DNA of 64,000 nucleotides from Sorex araneus (Eukaryota > Chordata > Mammalia > Eulipotyphla > Soricidae), in contig NC_073307.1 of NCBI RefSeq assembly GCF_027595985.1, positions 11,538,432 through 11,602,431 on the forward strand. The letters are read 5' to 3'. Positions 1-11,389 of the stretch are shown one piece after another. Made by a program: the position numbers and the translations under genes. The notes under the pieces are model-generated. The model did not search any database and was not told the DNA's origin. It was given only the letters and a program-made list of their open reading frames with translations. Position 1 is the first letter of the stretch. Each line of letters opens with the position of its first letter.

Positions 1-350
1 TTTTCCAGAAATGCAACCACACATTCTTCAAATAATAATAATTGTGCAACATCTCTAGATCTAGAGAAACTTTGTAACAGAAATTCAGCTTGACGGGAGA
101 TCAATGACTCATCACCCGCTGCTCTGGATTACAGTGGTGGAGGAGTCTAGGGGTATGTCCCCTTGCTGGTGCCTTTTCCTTCTAGAGCAATGAGCCTGCA
201 ATTAAGGAGTTGGCTTCCTGTTTTTTTCTATTTTGTTTTGTATTTTTTTGTTTTGTTTTGGACCAGGAAAGCATTAGCGCAAGCTCTTCCAACATAAAAT
301 TTATACAATCATTTAGGGAGTAAAGTTCCTTGCGTTATGTCAACAAAACA

Positions 351-405
351 CTTCTTCTAGATGCAGAAAGTAACACTTCTAGATGTGGAAAGTAACACTT
401 TCCAT
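351..405. repeat. Two-copy 22-bp tandem repeat
   Basis: cttctagatgcagaaagtaaca is followed by cttctagatgtggaaagtaaca, differing at two positions. A third tctagatatagaaaatgtg lies just after. Local duplication, no function visible. Confidence 0.6.
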
Positions 406-550
406 TTCTACAGTCTCTAGATATAGAAAATGTGTACCACTGCTAAGGGAATTTTTAAAAATAACTTACAACCAACCCGTGAGGAAACTAAAGCACAACG
501 CAGGGCACAAAAGAAAATGTCCTTGATTAAAAGCAGGCGAAGCATCAGGG

Positions 551-712
551 GCAAGGGAGACAGCTCAGGGCTCTGAGCACTGGCTGGCAGTGCCGGAGCC
601 CAGGGTCAATCCCTGGCATTGGGGAGTCTCCGGAGCACAGCCCCCTCCCAGAGTCAGGACTCACCCCTGAGCACCACCAGGTGTGGCCACCAAACAAAAG
701 GGCAAACCTTCA
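551..712 (+). mobile_element. Diverged A-tail SINE
   Basis: The order ggcaagggagacagctcag, gggtcaatccctggc (B-box area), ctgagcaccaccaggtgtggccac then caaac follows the shrew A-tail SINE. It is heavily diverged, so an old copy. Confidence 0.5.
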
Positions 713-2339
713 AAGCCGGCTACAGAAATGCAAGTAGACGGCTGCATGGTGGCCTGACGCTAACGATCTGCCCGTGTGCCTGGCTGCCTGTCCGTCAGAA
801 GAGGGGACGGACAGCGAGGGAGTCTGTCCAAACTAAGTGACAGGGGAAGTGTCAACTGAAGCGTCACCAAGTAATAAGCATCTGGCGTTTAATACTCATC
901 ACTCAATAGTCTAAAAGCTCCATCTTTTCCCTCTGAATTTCTACCAAACACTAGAATTTTGTAATCCGGGCACTTTGCTCCTTTGCTATCATAATCCTAG
1001 ACAGATATTGATGTGTAATAAATAATTAAATTAGTGATAGTTGTTTAAGTCTTGATAGCAGGCATTTATAAATATGCTGGATGTAAAAATTGTTTCTATA
1101 GTTAAGAGAGATAGGTAGAATAATATCTATTTACCCAGAGGAAAGAAACATGCAGAACTGTTTATTGCCCTGCACAAACAGACCGCAGAGGGGGAAAACC
1201 TAATTGATCTACCTACCAAAATCCATAGGCACATGACATTAAGTATCCCAGCAGCAATCACCCAACATCTGTTGTCAAAGTATTAGAATAGAATCCTGTT
1301 TTCAAAAGGAGTGTTAAAAGTCCCTTATTAACATTAGAGTATCATATATTTCTAGAGTTCTGATGTAGTTGGTTTTAAGCTTAATCCTAAGTGGGGGCCC
1401 GTGATCCACAACTTGTGTTACACATGTTGATAAACTATTCTTCGGTAACTCCCTCCCTGCCTCAGAATGTTATCAAGCCTAAAAGCACTTCTGCAACTTA
1501 TACCTTTTAAACATACCCGTTGTAACCGCGTAAATCATGCGTATTTTTTAATGGAAAGCCTGAGGCCAAACACAAAGCTGGAAACAAAAGTCATAAAATT
1601 GAAAGCGCGTGGAGAATCAAAGTAGCAGAGAGAGACTGTGGTCTTCTACTCAGGATGCCTTTGAAATAAAGAAAAGTGTGGTTTGAGGAACTGTCACTGG
1701 CCCACCTGTGTCCTCCTTTCCTCGGAACCACAAGGCCGAGCAGAACTTCACAGGACCTGAAGGTTCTGATCGCTCTCGGCCCTGCCCCGCTGCCTTTCAG
1801 ATAAGACACAGGCAGGGGTCCGAGCAATGCTGGCCCCGAGGACAACGGTCTGCTCTGTGGAAACACCCCCTAACTGTCTTTTTAGCAATGAGGTGGTCTG
1901 GGGGTTAAAAGAAAATAGAATAGGCTGTCGGCTTTAATTATTCCTTTGCCAACCACACCGTGAGCAGAAACTATAAAAGTTTATCATCTGCTACATTTCC
2001 CCCTTGCCTTGAAATAAAACGCCAACTTGAACAGCCTTTCTGATCGAGGCTGTTGGTTCCAAACGGTCAGAAAGCTGAGAAAGCGCCAGCAGGGCACGGC
2101 GTGGAGCACACGGGGCAAGTCTGGGTCCTGGCAACTCTGCGTTGGCCAAGGGCCACCGTGTGCTGGGCGGCAAAGCCTAGGACACACACTGCCAACAGCT
2201 GTCCCACCCCAAATGCTACCAAGAGTGCTGCCACCATGTCCTGTCCACACGGGCCGGGACCACAAAATCCAAGCCCAGCCTCACAGTAGGGGCCATCAAT
2301 TCAAAATGGAGTTAAAATGAATCTGAATTGACAGTTCTG
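713..2339. other. Intergenic, no gene recognised
   Basis: Mixed AT-rich DNA (about 840-1680) and a moderately GC-rich block (about 1690-2290). Short open frames overlap on both strands without any recognisable family, so I call none of them. Confidence 0.5.
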
Positions 2340-2774
2340 GAGTATAGAATAACATCACATGAGGCTGACACCCAAGGATGGCCACAGGGATTGCCCCATA
2401 GCTGGAAGCCTGCTTCACGAGCGGAGGGGAGAAGGCAGATGGAATAGAGAAGGGATCACTAAGAAAATGATGGCTGGAGGAACCAGCTGGGATGGGAGAT
2501 GCATGCCGAAAGTAGATAATGGACCAAACATGATGACCTCTCAGTGTCTGTGTTGCAAGCCATGATGCTGAAAAGTAGAGAGAGAGTATGGGGAATATTG
2601 TCTGCCACGGAGGCAGGGGAAGGGTGGGAAAGGGGGGGTATACCAGGGATATTGGTGGTGGGGAATGTGCACTGGTGGAGGAATGGATGTTTGATCATTG
2701 TGTGTTTGTAACCCAAACATGAAAGCTTGTACTATCTCACAGTGATTCAATAAAATTAAAAAAAAAAAAAAAAA
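2340..2774 (+). mobile_element. L1 3' end with poly(A)
   Basis: 5'-truncated LINE-1 3' region. Key blocks are ctgagaggtcatcatg-like sequence, a G-rich tract (about 2613-2638), accagggatattggtggtggg, and gtgattcaataaaatt followed by an A-run, so a poly(A) signal with tail. The same blocks recur in at least six other places in this window in both orientations. No ORF2 coding remains in this copy. Confidence 0.75.
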
Positions 2775-2977
2775 GAATGTGAGTTGAAAACTGTTAGACT
2801 CCACGGTTCTTCCTTTACCAGACCTAGTGATCTCAGCACACTGACTTGTGTCCACGCCACCGTTAGGAATTCAGTCATGCTACAAGCTTTTGCTGCAAGG
2901 CTGCTGTGACACTGGGTCTAATGCCACAGCCCAGCGGGTCTGGACTGGTCAGGTTCCAGCAGCAGGAATGACAGACT

Positions 2978-3158
2978 GGGAGTCAGAGTGATAGTACAGT
3001 GGGTGAGGACATTTCCCTAAGCGCAGCCAACCTGGGTTGGATCTCTGGCACCCCGTATGGTCATGCGAGCCTCACCAGGAGTGATCCCTGAGTTGGCCAA
3101 CAGAGCCAGAAGTTGGCCCCAAACACTGCCAGGTGTGGCCCCAAACAAAAAAAAAAAC
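2978..3158 (+). mobile_element. A-tail SINE, full-length, diverged
   Basis: tRNA-like head (gggagtcagagtgatagtacagtggg), B-box region cctgggttggatctc, then ccaggagtgatccctgag, ccaggtgtggccccaaac and an A-run. First of a run of elements with the next copy 12 nt downstream. Confidence 0.75.
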
Positions 3159-3170
3159 AGGCAAACTTAA

Positions 3171-3357
3171 GGTCAGAGTAATGGTACAGCAGGGAGGGCA
3201 TTTGCCTTATATGCAGCCAACCCAGGATCAATCCCCAGCATCCATATGGTCCCTTGAGCACCACCAGAAGTAATTCTTGAGTGCAGAGCCAGGAGTAACC
3301 CCTGAGCATCACCGGGTGTAACCCAAAAAAGCCAAAAGCAAACAAATAAACAAAAAT
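3171..3357 (+). mobile_element. A-tail SINE, full-length
   Basis: Head ggtcagagtaatggtacagc, then agcatccatatggtccc, gagccaggagtaacccctgag, gggtgtaacccaaaaaag and an A-rich tail. Moderately diverged. Confidence 0.85.
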
Positions 3358-3564
3358 GAAGAATGAGGGGGCTTAAGGAGCCCTCAGAAAGGCCTGACTT
3401 GTGAACTCTGAGAGAAGACACTGCAGAGTGTTATACCGCAACAGAATGAAGAGACACCCCCCTCCCGCCCTTCACCCCAGAGACCAACCACAGAAGCCTC
3501 AGACTTCCCAGTGACAACAGCCACACACAAGGGGAAGGGAGTGTTTGGGGAAGGGGATCAAGTG

Positions 3565-3698
3565 TGTGGCGGGCTCTGACAGGGCCACTAGAGCACTTGC
3601 TGGAAGGTGTGAGACCCTGATGGGCTTCGCCAGCCCCACTGCCATGAGTGACCCTTGAGGCCCCAACCCCAAACTTCTGGGTGTGGCCCCAACAAAAT
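3565..3698 (+). mobile_element. Very diverged A-tail SINE relic
   Basis: Ends in the family signature gggtgtggccccaacaaaa, after a weak match to the body (catgagtgacccttgaggcc). It sits directly before the target duplication of the next element. Confidence 0.35.
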
Positions 3699-3708
3699 TT
3701 GTTTTCAA

Positions 3709-4325
3709 TGACTAGATTTGAAGCAGCCGTGCTCAAATCTAGCCATGCTCAATGACTGCTTCTCCCAGAAGGGAGCATAAGATGAGGCCCCCATAACCAT
3801 GCCACCGGAGTCCGTGCCAGGGGTGCCCCAGAGGGGGCGGATGAGAGCCCTCCCTGCCCCAAGGGACCCAGCCCCAGCAGCCGACCTCCACTACCCCACT
3901 ACCGCCATGCTCCAGGCCACTTTCCACACGCTCGGGCCAAGCATCACGCATGAGTGAACATATTCCTGGACCGTGCAGCCACAACACATCATCATAAAGG
4001 AAAACATATATATATATATATATATGATCCCCTGAGCATATATATATGCACCTCTCAGAGAACCCAGCAAGCTACCAAGAGTATCCTGCCTGCACAGACG
4101 AGCCTGGCAAGCTCCCCGTGGTGTATTTGATATGCCAAATACAGTAACAATAACAGGTTTTATTCCCCTGAGCCTGAAAGAAGCCTCCAATCATTAGGCA
4201 AAACGAGTAAGGAGAGGCTGCTAAAATCTCAGGGTTGGGACGAATGGAGATGTTACTGGTGCCCACTCGAGTAAATCGATGAACAGCGGGATGATAGTGA
4301 TACAGTGACAGTGACTAGATTTGAA
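3709..4325 (+). mobile_element. 589-bp composite retroelement with 14-bp target-site duplication
   Basis: tgactagatttgaa occurs at 3709-3722 and again at 4312-4325, so 3723-4311 looks like one insertion. Its left part (3723-4004) is GC-rich non-coding sequence unlike the SINE head. A TA run follows at 4005-4025. The right part is the B-type SINE tail in its long-middle form: ctctcagagaacccagcaagc, a tract with attcccctgagcctgaaag, gttactggtgcccactcgag, ending gatagtgatacagtgacagtg. It has no tRNA head and no credible ORF, so it looks like a non-autonomous element sharing its 3' end with the B-tail SINEs. Confidence 0.65.
4005..4025. repeat. (AT)n microsatellite
   Basis: About ten uninterrupted AT units inside the composite element, with a shorter ATATATAT run again at about 4038-4047. 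Confidence 0.9.
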
Positions 4326-4474
4326 ATAAACATGGAAGAATGACAATAGTGTCAGACCTGCTGAAAAGGAAGCATGACTCTGGGGGCGGGGAGAAACTCC
4401 AAACAATAATAGTGAGCTTTTTGTTTGAATGTAATCAAAGTAAAGAGAAAGTAAAGTGAAATTTATCAGCTACA

Positions 4475-4627
4475 CAGGCGGGGTGGGGGGGTGGGGGAAG
4501 GTTTACTGTGGTTCTTGGTGGTGGAATATGTGCAGTGGTGAAGGGATGGGTGTTTGAGCATTGTGTAACTGAGACTTAAGCCTGAAAGCTTTGTAACTTT
4601 CCACATGGTGATTCAATAAAAAAAAAA
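4475..4627 (+). mobile_element. L1 3' end fragment
   Basis: G-rich tract (4478-4502), ttcttggtggtggaatatgtg, gaagggatgggtgtttgagc and gtgattcaataaa with an A-run. Strongly 5'-truncated copy of the same L1 3' end as at 2340-2774. Confidence 0.7.
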
Positions 4628-4629
4628 TG

Positions 4630-5765
4630 ACAATAGTCATTACAAGCATCACCACTCTTAGGGTGGTGCGGTGTGTCACCGTGAGTTGAGATGAGGGCGA
4701 TGCTCAGTGAGATTTACACACCAATGTCTCTTCTTCGGTCATCTGACCTCATCCTGCACCACAGCTAGCCATGTCCGTACCCAGTAAAGTCCCTCCTCGG
4801 ACAAGGGAAACAGCCACTGTGGAAGCTGCTCCTGGGGCTGTCCCACACAGTTCCCATTTGTTCTCCCACATAGTCACTGCAGGGAGAACCCCGCCCCTGC
4901 CGCGCCCAGTCAGGGCACCCAGGAGCGCCCCTACTTCCCCCCACACACACACACTGGCAGGAAGAGCCCGAGGAACAAACCGGAAGAGCAGGAGGAAGGG
5001 TAGGCAGCGCAGAGGGGAGTATGATGCCCCCCTGAGAGCTTCATATGTGGCGCTGGAACTGTGTGAGATGATGTCATTATCTTCCAGCTGGCAAAGGGGG
5101 GAAGAGGAAAAGGTTAGGAAGGAAAAGGAGGGCATGGTGCCAACACAGATGGGACACTCCCCCCAAAAAATGCGACCCTATGTTGATGCCGTTTTCCTAC
5201 CTGGCCACCATGGCCTGTCCTGCTAAACGACGGCTGACCCTGTTACCCCGCCCCCACTCTTGTCTTGGCTAGAGACTCCTTGTGTGCTCCCGAGGCTGCA
5301 GCCTGGCTCCTCCTGAGTGACCTACGCTAGTGGCCTGGATCCAGCATCGGACAGTGCAGGCCCCGGGCCGGGTACCACTTTCCATTCGCTGGCATGACGC
5401 TGGCTGTGAGGGACTGTGGGGGAGACGAGTTGGAGGGGCCTGTATGCTCCGGGAAGATGCACCCATGCTGCTGCCAGGGCCCTGTGTGCCCTCCAGGAGC
5501 AGGTGAAAGGACGCTTGAAACCACTCAGGGGGCCAAGAGGAGGGTCTTGCCAGACGGAGAGACTGAGGGGTGGCGAGTGGGAAGCTGACAACGGGAAACT
5601 CCCCCCGCAGAAGCAGCGGGGTTACCTTCGGTTACCCCAGTTCCCGGGAGAAATCAGATCCTGGATAATGGTCAACTGCCAGCAACACCATTTAGCCTTT
5701 GTTTGTGGGTCTCAAAATACAAAGATTGGTTTTCAGTAGCACGTCCAGAAGCTGTTAACTAAATT
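4630..5765. other. GC-rich intergenic block, no gene recognised
   Basis: About 1.1 kb of moderately GC-rich sequence. It supports open frames on both strands, the longest 151 codons at 4771-5226 (+), with no recognisable domain and with proline/arginine-rich composition typical of chance frames. It ends beside the telomere-like block. Confidence 0.4.
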
Positions 5766-6000
5766 TAAATTCAACCTCACCCTAACTTTTATTCTCAGCC
5801 TCTACCGTGGCCAAACCTAAACCCCAAACCTAACCCTAACGCTAATCCCAAGGCTCAGTCTAATCCTTACCCTAGCCTTGGTCTGACCTATCAATTTCCC
5901 CCTAAATTTAACATTCACCCTAATCCTAACTTCATTGCCCACTTCTACCATGGCCAAACCTAAACCCTCACCCTGATCTTAACCTTTACCCAAGCCTTCA
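5766..6000. repeat. Degenerate CCCTAA (telomere-like) block with a tandem duplication of about 140 bp
   Basis: Dense variants of CCCTAA appear (ccaaacctaaaccccaaacc, taaccctaacgctaatccc, caccctaatcctaac). Two larger units are visible: ctaccgtggccaaacctaaacc near 5812 and ctaccatggccaaacctaaacc near 5946, each preceded by aaattyaac...caccctaa. So a unit of roughly 135-140 bp was duplicated. Confidence 0.7.
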
Positions 6001-6514
6001 CATATCAACTCAAGAGACCAAAAATTTTTTAAAACTATTCACTTAGGGACCACATCATCAGAATTGTTTTCAGAAATGAAAATGTAAATCCCTTGAGACA
6101 CAGGTTTGCTAATTAGTTTCTGCATATCGTTTAATGTAGTGAGTCATTCAGCAATTCTCAAGATCCTATTTATAAACCTTATGAGGCTGAAGTTTTATAT
6201 GTTATTTGACTTATCTGTTCTGGGGGGGAAGCTGGGTCTTCTATTCCAGAAGATTATGGAGTAATGGGCAAGGGGGATACTCTGCTTTGGGTCATATTTA
6301 ACCCAATAATTTTTATACTGAGTGTATATATCAAAGCTTCTGTAGCTAGATATACTCAGTGGGAAAGCATGCTACCATTACAAAATAAAAGATAAAATTG
6401 TGCCTTTGGAACTTAAAATAGTTGAAATTAATGGAGACTATGATAACCAAAATAAGTAAGAAAGTGAAAGATAATTAATGTCTAGTTTTACTTAAATGTG
6501 GGATGTAGTGCAGA

Positions 6515-6630
6515 TAAGGAAGGAAGAAGAGATAAAGGGAGAAAGGGAGGGAGGGAGGAATGGGGGGAGGGAGAAAATAAAAGAGGGAGGGAGGGAGGGA
6601 AGGAGGGATGGAAGGAGGGAGGGAGAGGGC
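6515..6630 (+). repeat. Purine-rich (GGGA)n low-complexity tract
   Basis: Nearly all-purine run of gggaggga/aaggaagg units. An open frame across it is an artefact of composition. Confidence 0.85.
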
Positions 6631-7287
6631 AAAACCTAACTCTGACTCTGAAAATTAAGGGAGTTACTGGAGGGGAAGGACAGGTGATGGGAGAAATGAT
6701 CAGAGGGATCTTTTCATCTTTCCATGGGCAGTATTATCCATTTATAGAGTGTTAAAATTATAACCCTGAATCTCCCGACATCTCCACCGATGATAAGTCA
6801 AGTGAACACTGGATAAAGAAATATTTTCTAGTGAACATATGCTGTAGAAATTCAAAGTGAAGAAACGACATTACAAATATAAATGAAATTTTTAAGACTC
6901 TTCATCAGAGAAACATTGCTGTAACAAACATGTGCTGGGAAGACTAGTGACGGCTGAGAAGTGAGTTCATAAAATGCTCTCAGCTCCCTCTCCTTTAGAG
7001 ACAGAAAACTGCCGAACTCCTGCAAAGCTAAAGCAAATTGTTCATTCTGGGCTATAACACCACTTGGCAACCCACATCATGCAAATTCTTTCATTACATA
7101 GCATGCCTGGTAATTGAGCTAAATTCTTTTTAATTACAAAAATAGACAAGTTGCAAAGGACTGGAAACAGAATCACTGTTTTGAACATATATATGCATAG
7201 CAGATTTTGCAGAGTTTTTCATACAAATTACATGGCAAACAGAGTGAACTGCAAATGCTAACACAATTTTTATAGTTTTCTTTCTCT

Positions 7288-7482
7288 GCCTGTTCTTGGG
7301 TTGCTTCCAGTGGTGCTCTGGGGGTGCATCGGGGGTGCGGGGGGCAGGGGGGGCCGGTTACTCCCAGTTCAGTGTTCAGGGGCTTTGTCCCAGGGTGGCC
7401 CAAAGACTGTGCAGTGTCAGGAATGGAGCTCAGATCACCTCATGCAGCGTCTGGGCTTCAGCCCTTTGAGCTGCCTTTTGCC
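7288..7482 (-). mobile_element. Diverged A-tail SINE, antisense
   Basis: Reads on the minus strand; the + strand shows cttgggttgcttccagtggtgctc...cagatcacctcatgcagcg...cttcagccctttgagc. It has G-rich and C-rich expansions at 7335-7356 and 7480-7491. Confidence 0.5.
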
Positions 7483-7519
7483 CCCCCCCCCACTTTGTTC
7501 TTTATGGACATAGAATAAA

Positions 7520-8730
7520 CCATACGATATGACAAAAATTATCTCACTGAGTACGAAGACAAAAACACTTGTCTAGGTGGTCTAAACACACCTCACGAAA
7601 TAATAGGACAAGAGGATATAATCAGCTGCCTCTAAAGTGAGCATTTATGACTAAAGCACTACGCTATTGCTTTTATTTTAAAATAAAAATACAAAATGGT
7701 TGTGGGGGGCAATAGTACAGGGGCAAAAAGCTGCTTTTGCAGTCCCCAAACCCTAAGTTTAAATACTTAGTTCAAATGTAGTGGCACTTCCACAACATTA
7801 TTCTAATATCTTAACAAACGGGATATTGTATGAAAATATTTAAACTTCAGTGAAACACACAAGATTAGAATAAACACAAAAACTGAAATAATTGCAAAAT
7901 GGCATAAGTTGTATAATTATGGCAATAAGATCTCCAGATAAAAGGAAATGACAATGGAACAGAAAATTCTTTATCGTTTAACTAACAGTTAAGATAACAT
8001 TAAAAAGCAAGTTGAAGTGCCATCAAAAAATGCTATTCTTTGAGAAAAAGAGAGTATTTGAAGAAATAAAAAATATATTTCCAAAAATTTAACATAACAA
8101 ACCTCAAACAGAAAGAATAAATTATCAGCGATAATATTGGATAATTAAGAAAGGCCAGCTCATGCATACTAAATAGTTCATACAACAAAAATACTAGAAC
8201 TAGAATATTTCACAAATGAAAGAGTATTGTAAATATAGGTAGAAGAGGTATAATTTTCACTTTTTAATAAAGGCCATAATTTGTTTCATGCTATTTTCAA
8301 TTTTAGAAAAATTACCCTGAGACACATTTTTTAGTAGTAGCTAATCAACATGCTTATGGCATTGATCAGTTTAGTCTGTCAATCTTTATGCTTTAGATGA
8401 ATTCTTCTTGTGTGTAAAGATTATAAAATTTCAACACAACAAATAAATACTGCTATTTCTCTTTCTAAATCTGACTTTATTCTGTGTGGCATTTAGATTC
8501 AGAATGGAGCAATGTCTCATCTTATAAGTCACTTAGATAGTCGTAACTGCAAATTTAAGCCAATAACATCGCAGTCTGTGTGGGAGACTAATACCATATT
8601 AACCATCCAGGAAATTGTAAGCTTCTTTTAACCCATTTTAGCCCTTTCTGGTGCTTTCCTTTTGCCCATCCCCCATGTAATAAAATGTATAGAATTCCTT
8701 ATAGGTATTAAAGGCAGGCTTAGATCACTG
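7520..8730. other. AT-rich intergenic stretch
   Basis: No gene. A short SINE-like relic (gggggcaatagtacaggggc) lies near 7705-7770. The rest is AT-rich and possibly ancient L1 beyond recognition. Confidence 0.4.
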
Positions 8731-8734
8731 GACT

Positions 8735-9065
8735 ACAACTGAGAGCTCGAACAAACACTCAAGATATATGATAATTAATTCCGATGAAGGTCCTAGGTGC
8801 ATGAAGTGAGCAAAGAAACTCCCTTCAACAAATGGTCATGAGAAGGCAGGTTAATAATATAACAACAAAGAGAGAGGGAATGGGGAGAGAGAGACAATCA
8901 TCTAAACCTTTATCTCACACTATAAACAGAGGTTCATTCAAAATTACTTAAACATTTTCATATTAGACCTGAATCCATGAATATACTGAAGAAAATGCAA
9001 GCATGCATCTTTATAAAATTGAGTTAGAGGGGTCTTTGATGATAGGATGCCACAGTTTTCCAGAG
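8735..9065 (+). mobile_element. Old L1 ORF2 fragment
   Basis: cccttcaacaaatggtcatg, aacctttatctcacactata, caaaattacttaaacatttt, ttagacctgaatccatgaat and gaagaaaatgcaagcatgca follow the order of the L1 ORF2 3' coding region. Reading frame destroyed. Confidence 0.7.
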
Positions 9066-9209
9066 GTCGAATGGATGGATTGAGGACGAAGGTTCCTTTT
9101 TCCCTAGATCCCCACCCACACTGGCTGTTTCTGCCATTCAGGGGGTCCTATTTCATTGCTCTTCCCTCTTAGTTTTCTTTATTGTTCTTTAAAATTTACC
9201 TCTTCTTTA

Positions 9210-9425
9210 TTACTTTTTTAAAATTTAAATGCCATTATTTACAAAGCTGTTCATAATACAGTTGTTTCAAGTATTAACTGTTTCAACACCAATCCCACCA
9301 CCAGTGTGATCTTACCTCCACCACTATGCCCCCACCACCCCCCAACTACAAGAGAAAAAAATACCCACATCTGAAGCATGTGCTCGGCCTGTACACATCC
9401 CCCCAGCTCCAATCCTGTTCCTTTT
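9210..9425 (-). mobile_element. L1-type 3' end relic, antisense
   Basis: aatgccattatttacaaagctgttcataatacagttgttt followed by caacaccaatcccaccaccag and a C-rich tract is the antisense of a LINE 3' end. Its subfamily differs from the one at 9708-10183. Confidence 0.5.
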
Positions 9426-9707
9426 CTCTAGCTTAATTCAATAAAATACATTGTATAATTCCTCCAAATAACAAAGTATGAGTTATACATCTACTTACAC
9501 TATAGATGAGGCGCCCGAGTCAATAGTATGCTATGAGAAGAAAAGCCAATTGACTCAACTAAATTAATTAAAGTAACAACCATAGTTAACTTACAGGGAT
9601 TCAAAAGTCAAAAGGAGGGTGGGGTGGGAGAGCCAATGTCCCTTATCCCAGTGTTTTTCAAGCACCAACCACACAATCATAAAGCCCAATTCCTAGACCC
9701 AACTCTT

Positions 9708-10183
9708 TTTTTAAATTTTATTGAATCACTGTGAGATAGTTACAAGCTTTCATGTTTGGGTTACAATCTCACAATGATCAAACACCCATCCCTCCACCAG
9801 TACACATTTCCCAACACCAATATCCCTGGTATACCCCCCCTTTCCCACCCTCCCCCTGCTTTCATGGCAGATAATATTCCCCATACTCTCTCTCTACTTT
9901 TGGGCATCATGACTTGCAACACAGACACTGAGAGGCCATCATGTTTGGTCCATTATCTACTTTCGGCATGCATCTCCCATCCCAGCTGGTTCCTCCAGCC
10001 ATCATTTTCTTATTGATCTCTTCTCTATTCCATCTGACTTCTCCCCTCTGCTCATGAAGCAGCCTTCCAGCTATGGGGCAATCCCCCTGGCCCTTGTATC
10101 TACTGTCCATGGGTGTCAGCCTCATGTGATGTTATTTTATACTCCACAAATGAGTGCAGTCCTTCTATATCTGTCCCTCTATT
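9708..10183 (-). mobile_element. L1 3' end insertion with 14-bp target duplication
   Basis: tagacccaactctt occurs at 9694-9707 and 10184-10197 and bounds a 476-bp antisense L1 3' end. Its tail is a T-run with attttattgaatcactgtg, followed by accagtacacatttcccaac, the C-rich tract, and ctgagaggccatcatgtttg. It is a 5'-truncated, relatively young insertion that aligns with the + copy at 2340-2774. Confidence 0.85.
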
Positions 10184-10337
10184 TAGACCCAACTCTTAAA
10201 CACAGTGAAAACCTCAACTGCTGAGAGAGAAGATCAGAGGAGACTGAACTAAACCCTTCACTGGAAATGACCCAGGGAAAGCATAAAGCAGAAATCCATC
10301 AATCCGTCAATCCAGGGGAACAATCCAAGAGGAAACT

Positions 10338-10465
10338 CTCTTTGTCTCTCTGTCTCTGTCTCTCTGTCTCTTCCTGCCTCTGTCTCTGTCTCTCTGTCTC
10401 TTCCTGTCTCTCTCTGTCTCTGTTTCTCTCTCTCAAATATCCAGACACACAAGACACACATGCAG

Positions 10466-10496
<31 letters not shown>

Positions 10497-10520
10497 GACA
10501 CGCACACATATACACACACC
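10338..10520. repeat. Compound (TCTG/TCTC)n and (CA)n microsatellite
   Basis: A pyrimidine tract includes two near-identical units of about 30 bp ending ctctctgtctcttcctg. It is followed by (CA)n at about 10468-10492. Open frames here are repeat artefacts. Confidence 0.9.
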
Positions 10521-11105
10521 AAGTTGAAGGAGTCTGAGGGGAGAGAAGAATTATAAGCCTGAGATATATATACTTAGGCTCTGCCAAAGACTGAAGCTAG
10601 ATCAGAAAAGGCAAGAACTCTTTATCTTATCTACGAGCCTACTCCCTACCCTCACCTCAAGAGACAAGACACAGGCACGTATGGCTGGAGCTGGCTCAGC
10701 GCAGTGAGACAACCCTCACTGTGCCACATGCATGCAGAGACTGTGTAAAGTGCAAAAGAACCTGAAAAAGGAAGATGCTTATCCAGCACCCCAAAGACAA
10801 CATGAAACACGTGGCAGCATGCCTAGGCCTGAAGTATTGATGGTTGCTGGGTACTGAGATGCAAACAGCAACCACATAGCAAAATCCGGGCCAACCACTG
10901 AATAGATGGGGCAGTTCCCAAAGCCAACAGCCTAAGAGGGAAAAGAAGCTCAAAAAAAGTCCCCAGATAAACCAATCAAAAGATAAAATATCGAAGAGGA
11001 AAAGAATCAAAGACGATCATGATGGTTTTTCTGAAAAAGAATAATCGTCTTTTAAAATAGCGATGCTCATTATACATCAAAACCTCTAATGATGAAAGCA
11101 ACAAA

Positions 11106-11216
11106 TTCCCAGCATCCCATATGGTCCCCTGAGCACCGCCAGGAGTGATTCCCAAGTGCAGAGCCAGGAGTAACCCTTGTGCATCGCCAGGTATGACCCA
11201 AAAAGAAAAAAAATAA
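11106..11216 (+). mobile_element. 5'-truncated A-tail SINE
   Basis: Begins within agcatcccatatggtcccc and runs through gagcaccgccaggagtgatt, gagccaggagtaaccc and gtatgacccaaaaag plus an A-run. Low divergence in the part present. Confidence 0.85.
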
Positions 11217-11389
11217 TAAGGGAAACACTGGGAAGGTGACACGATAATAGATAAATTCTGAGGGGAGGCCGTGCAATGCTGGACAGTAACTCCAGGGTCA
11301 CCTAACAGGCAAGGCTGTGCTCAACGCCTTGAGCCACATCCTGACCCTAGATATATTATTACTGCATATGCACACTTCAATCATTCTCT

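Noticed and set aside
4771..5226. 151-codon open frame in the GC-rich block
   Set aside because: No recognisable family, a competing frame on the other strand (4749-5135), and arginine/proline/serine-rich chance composition.
10258..10587. 109-codon open frame over the microsatellite
   Set aside because: Most of the peptide is the translation of (CA)n and (TCTG)n repeats.
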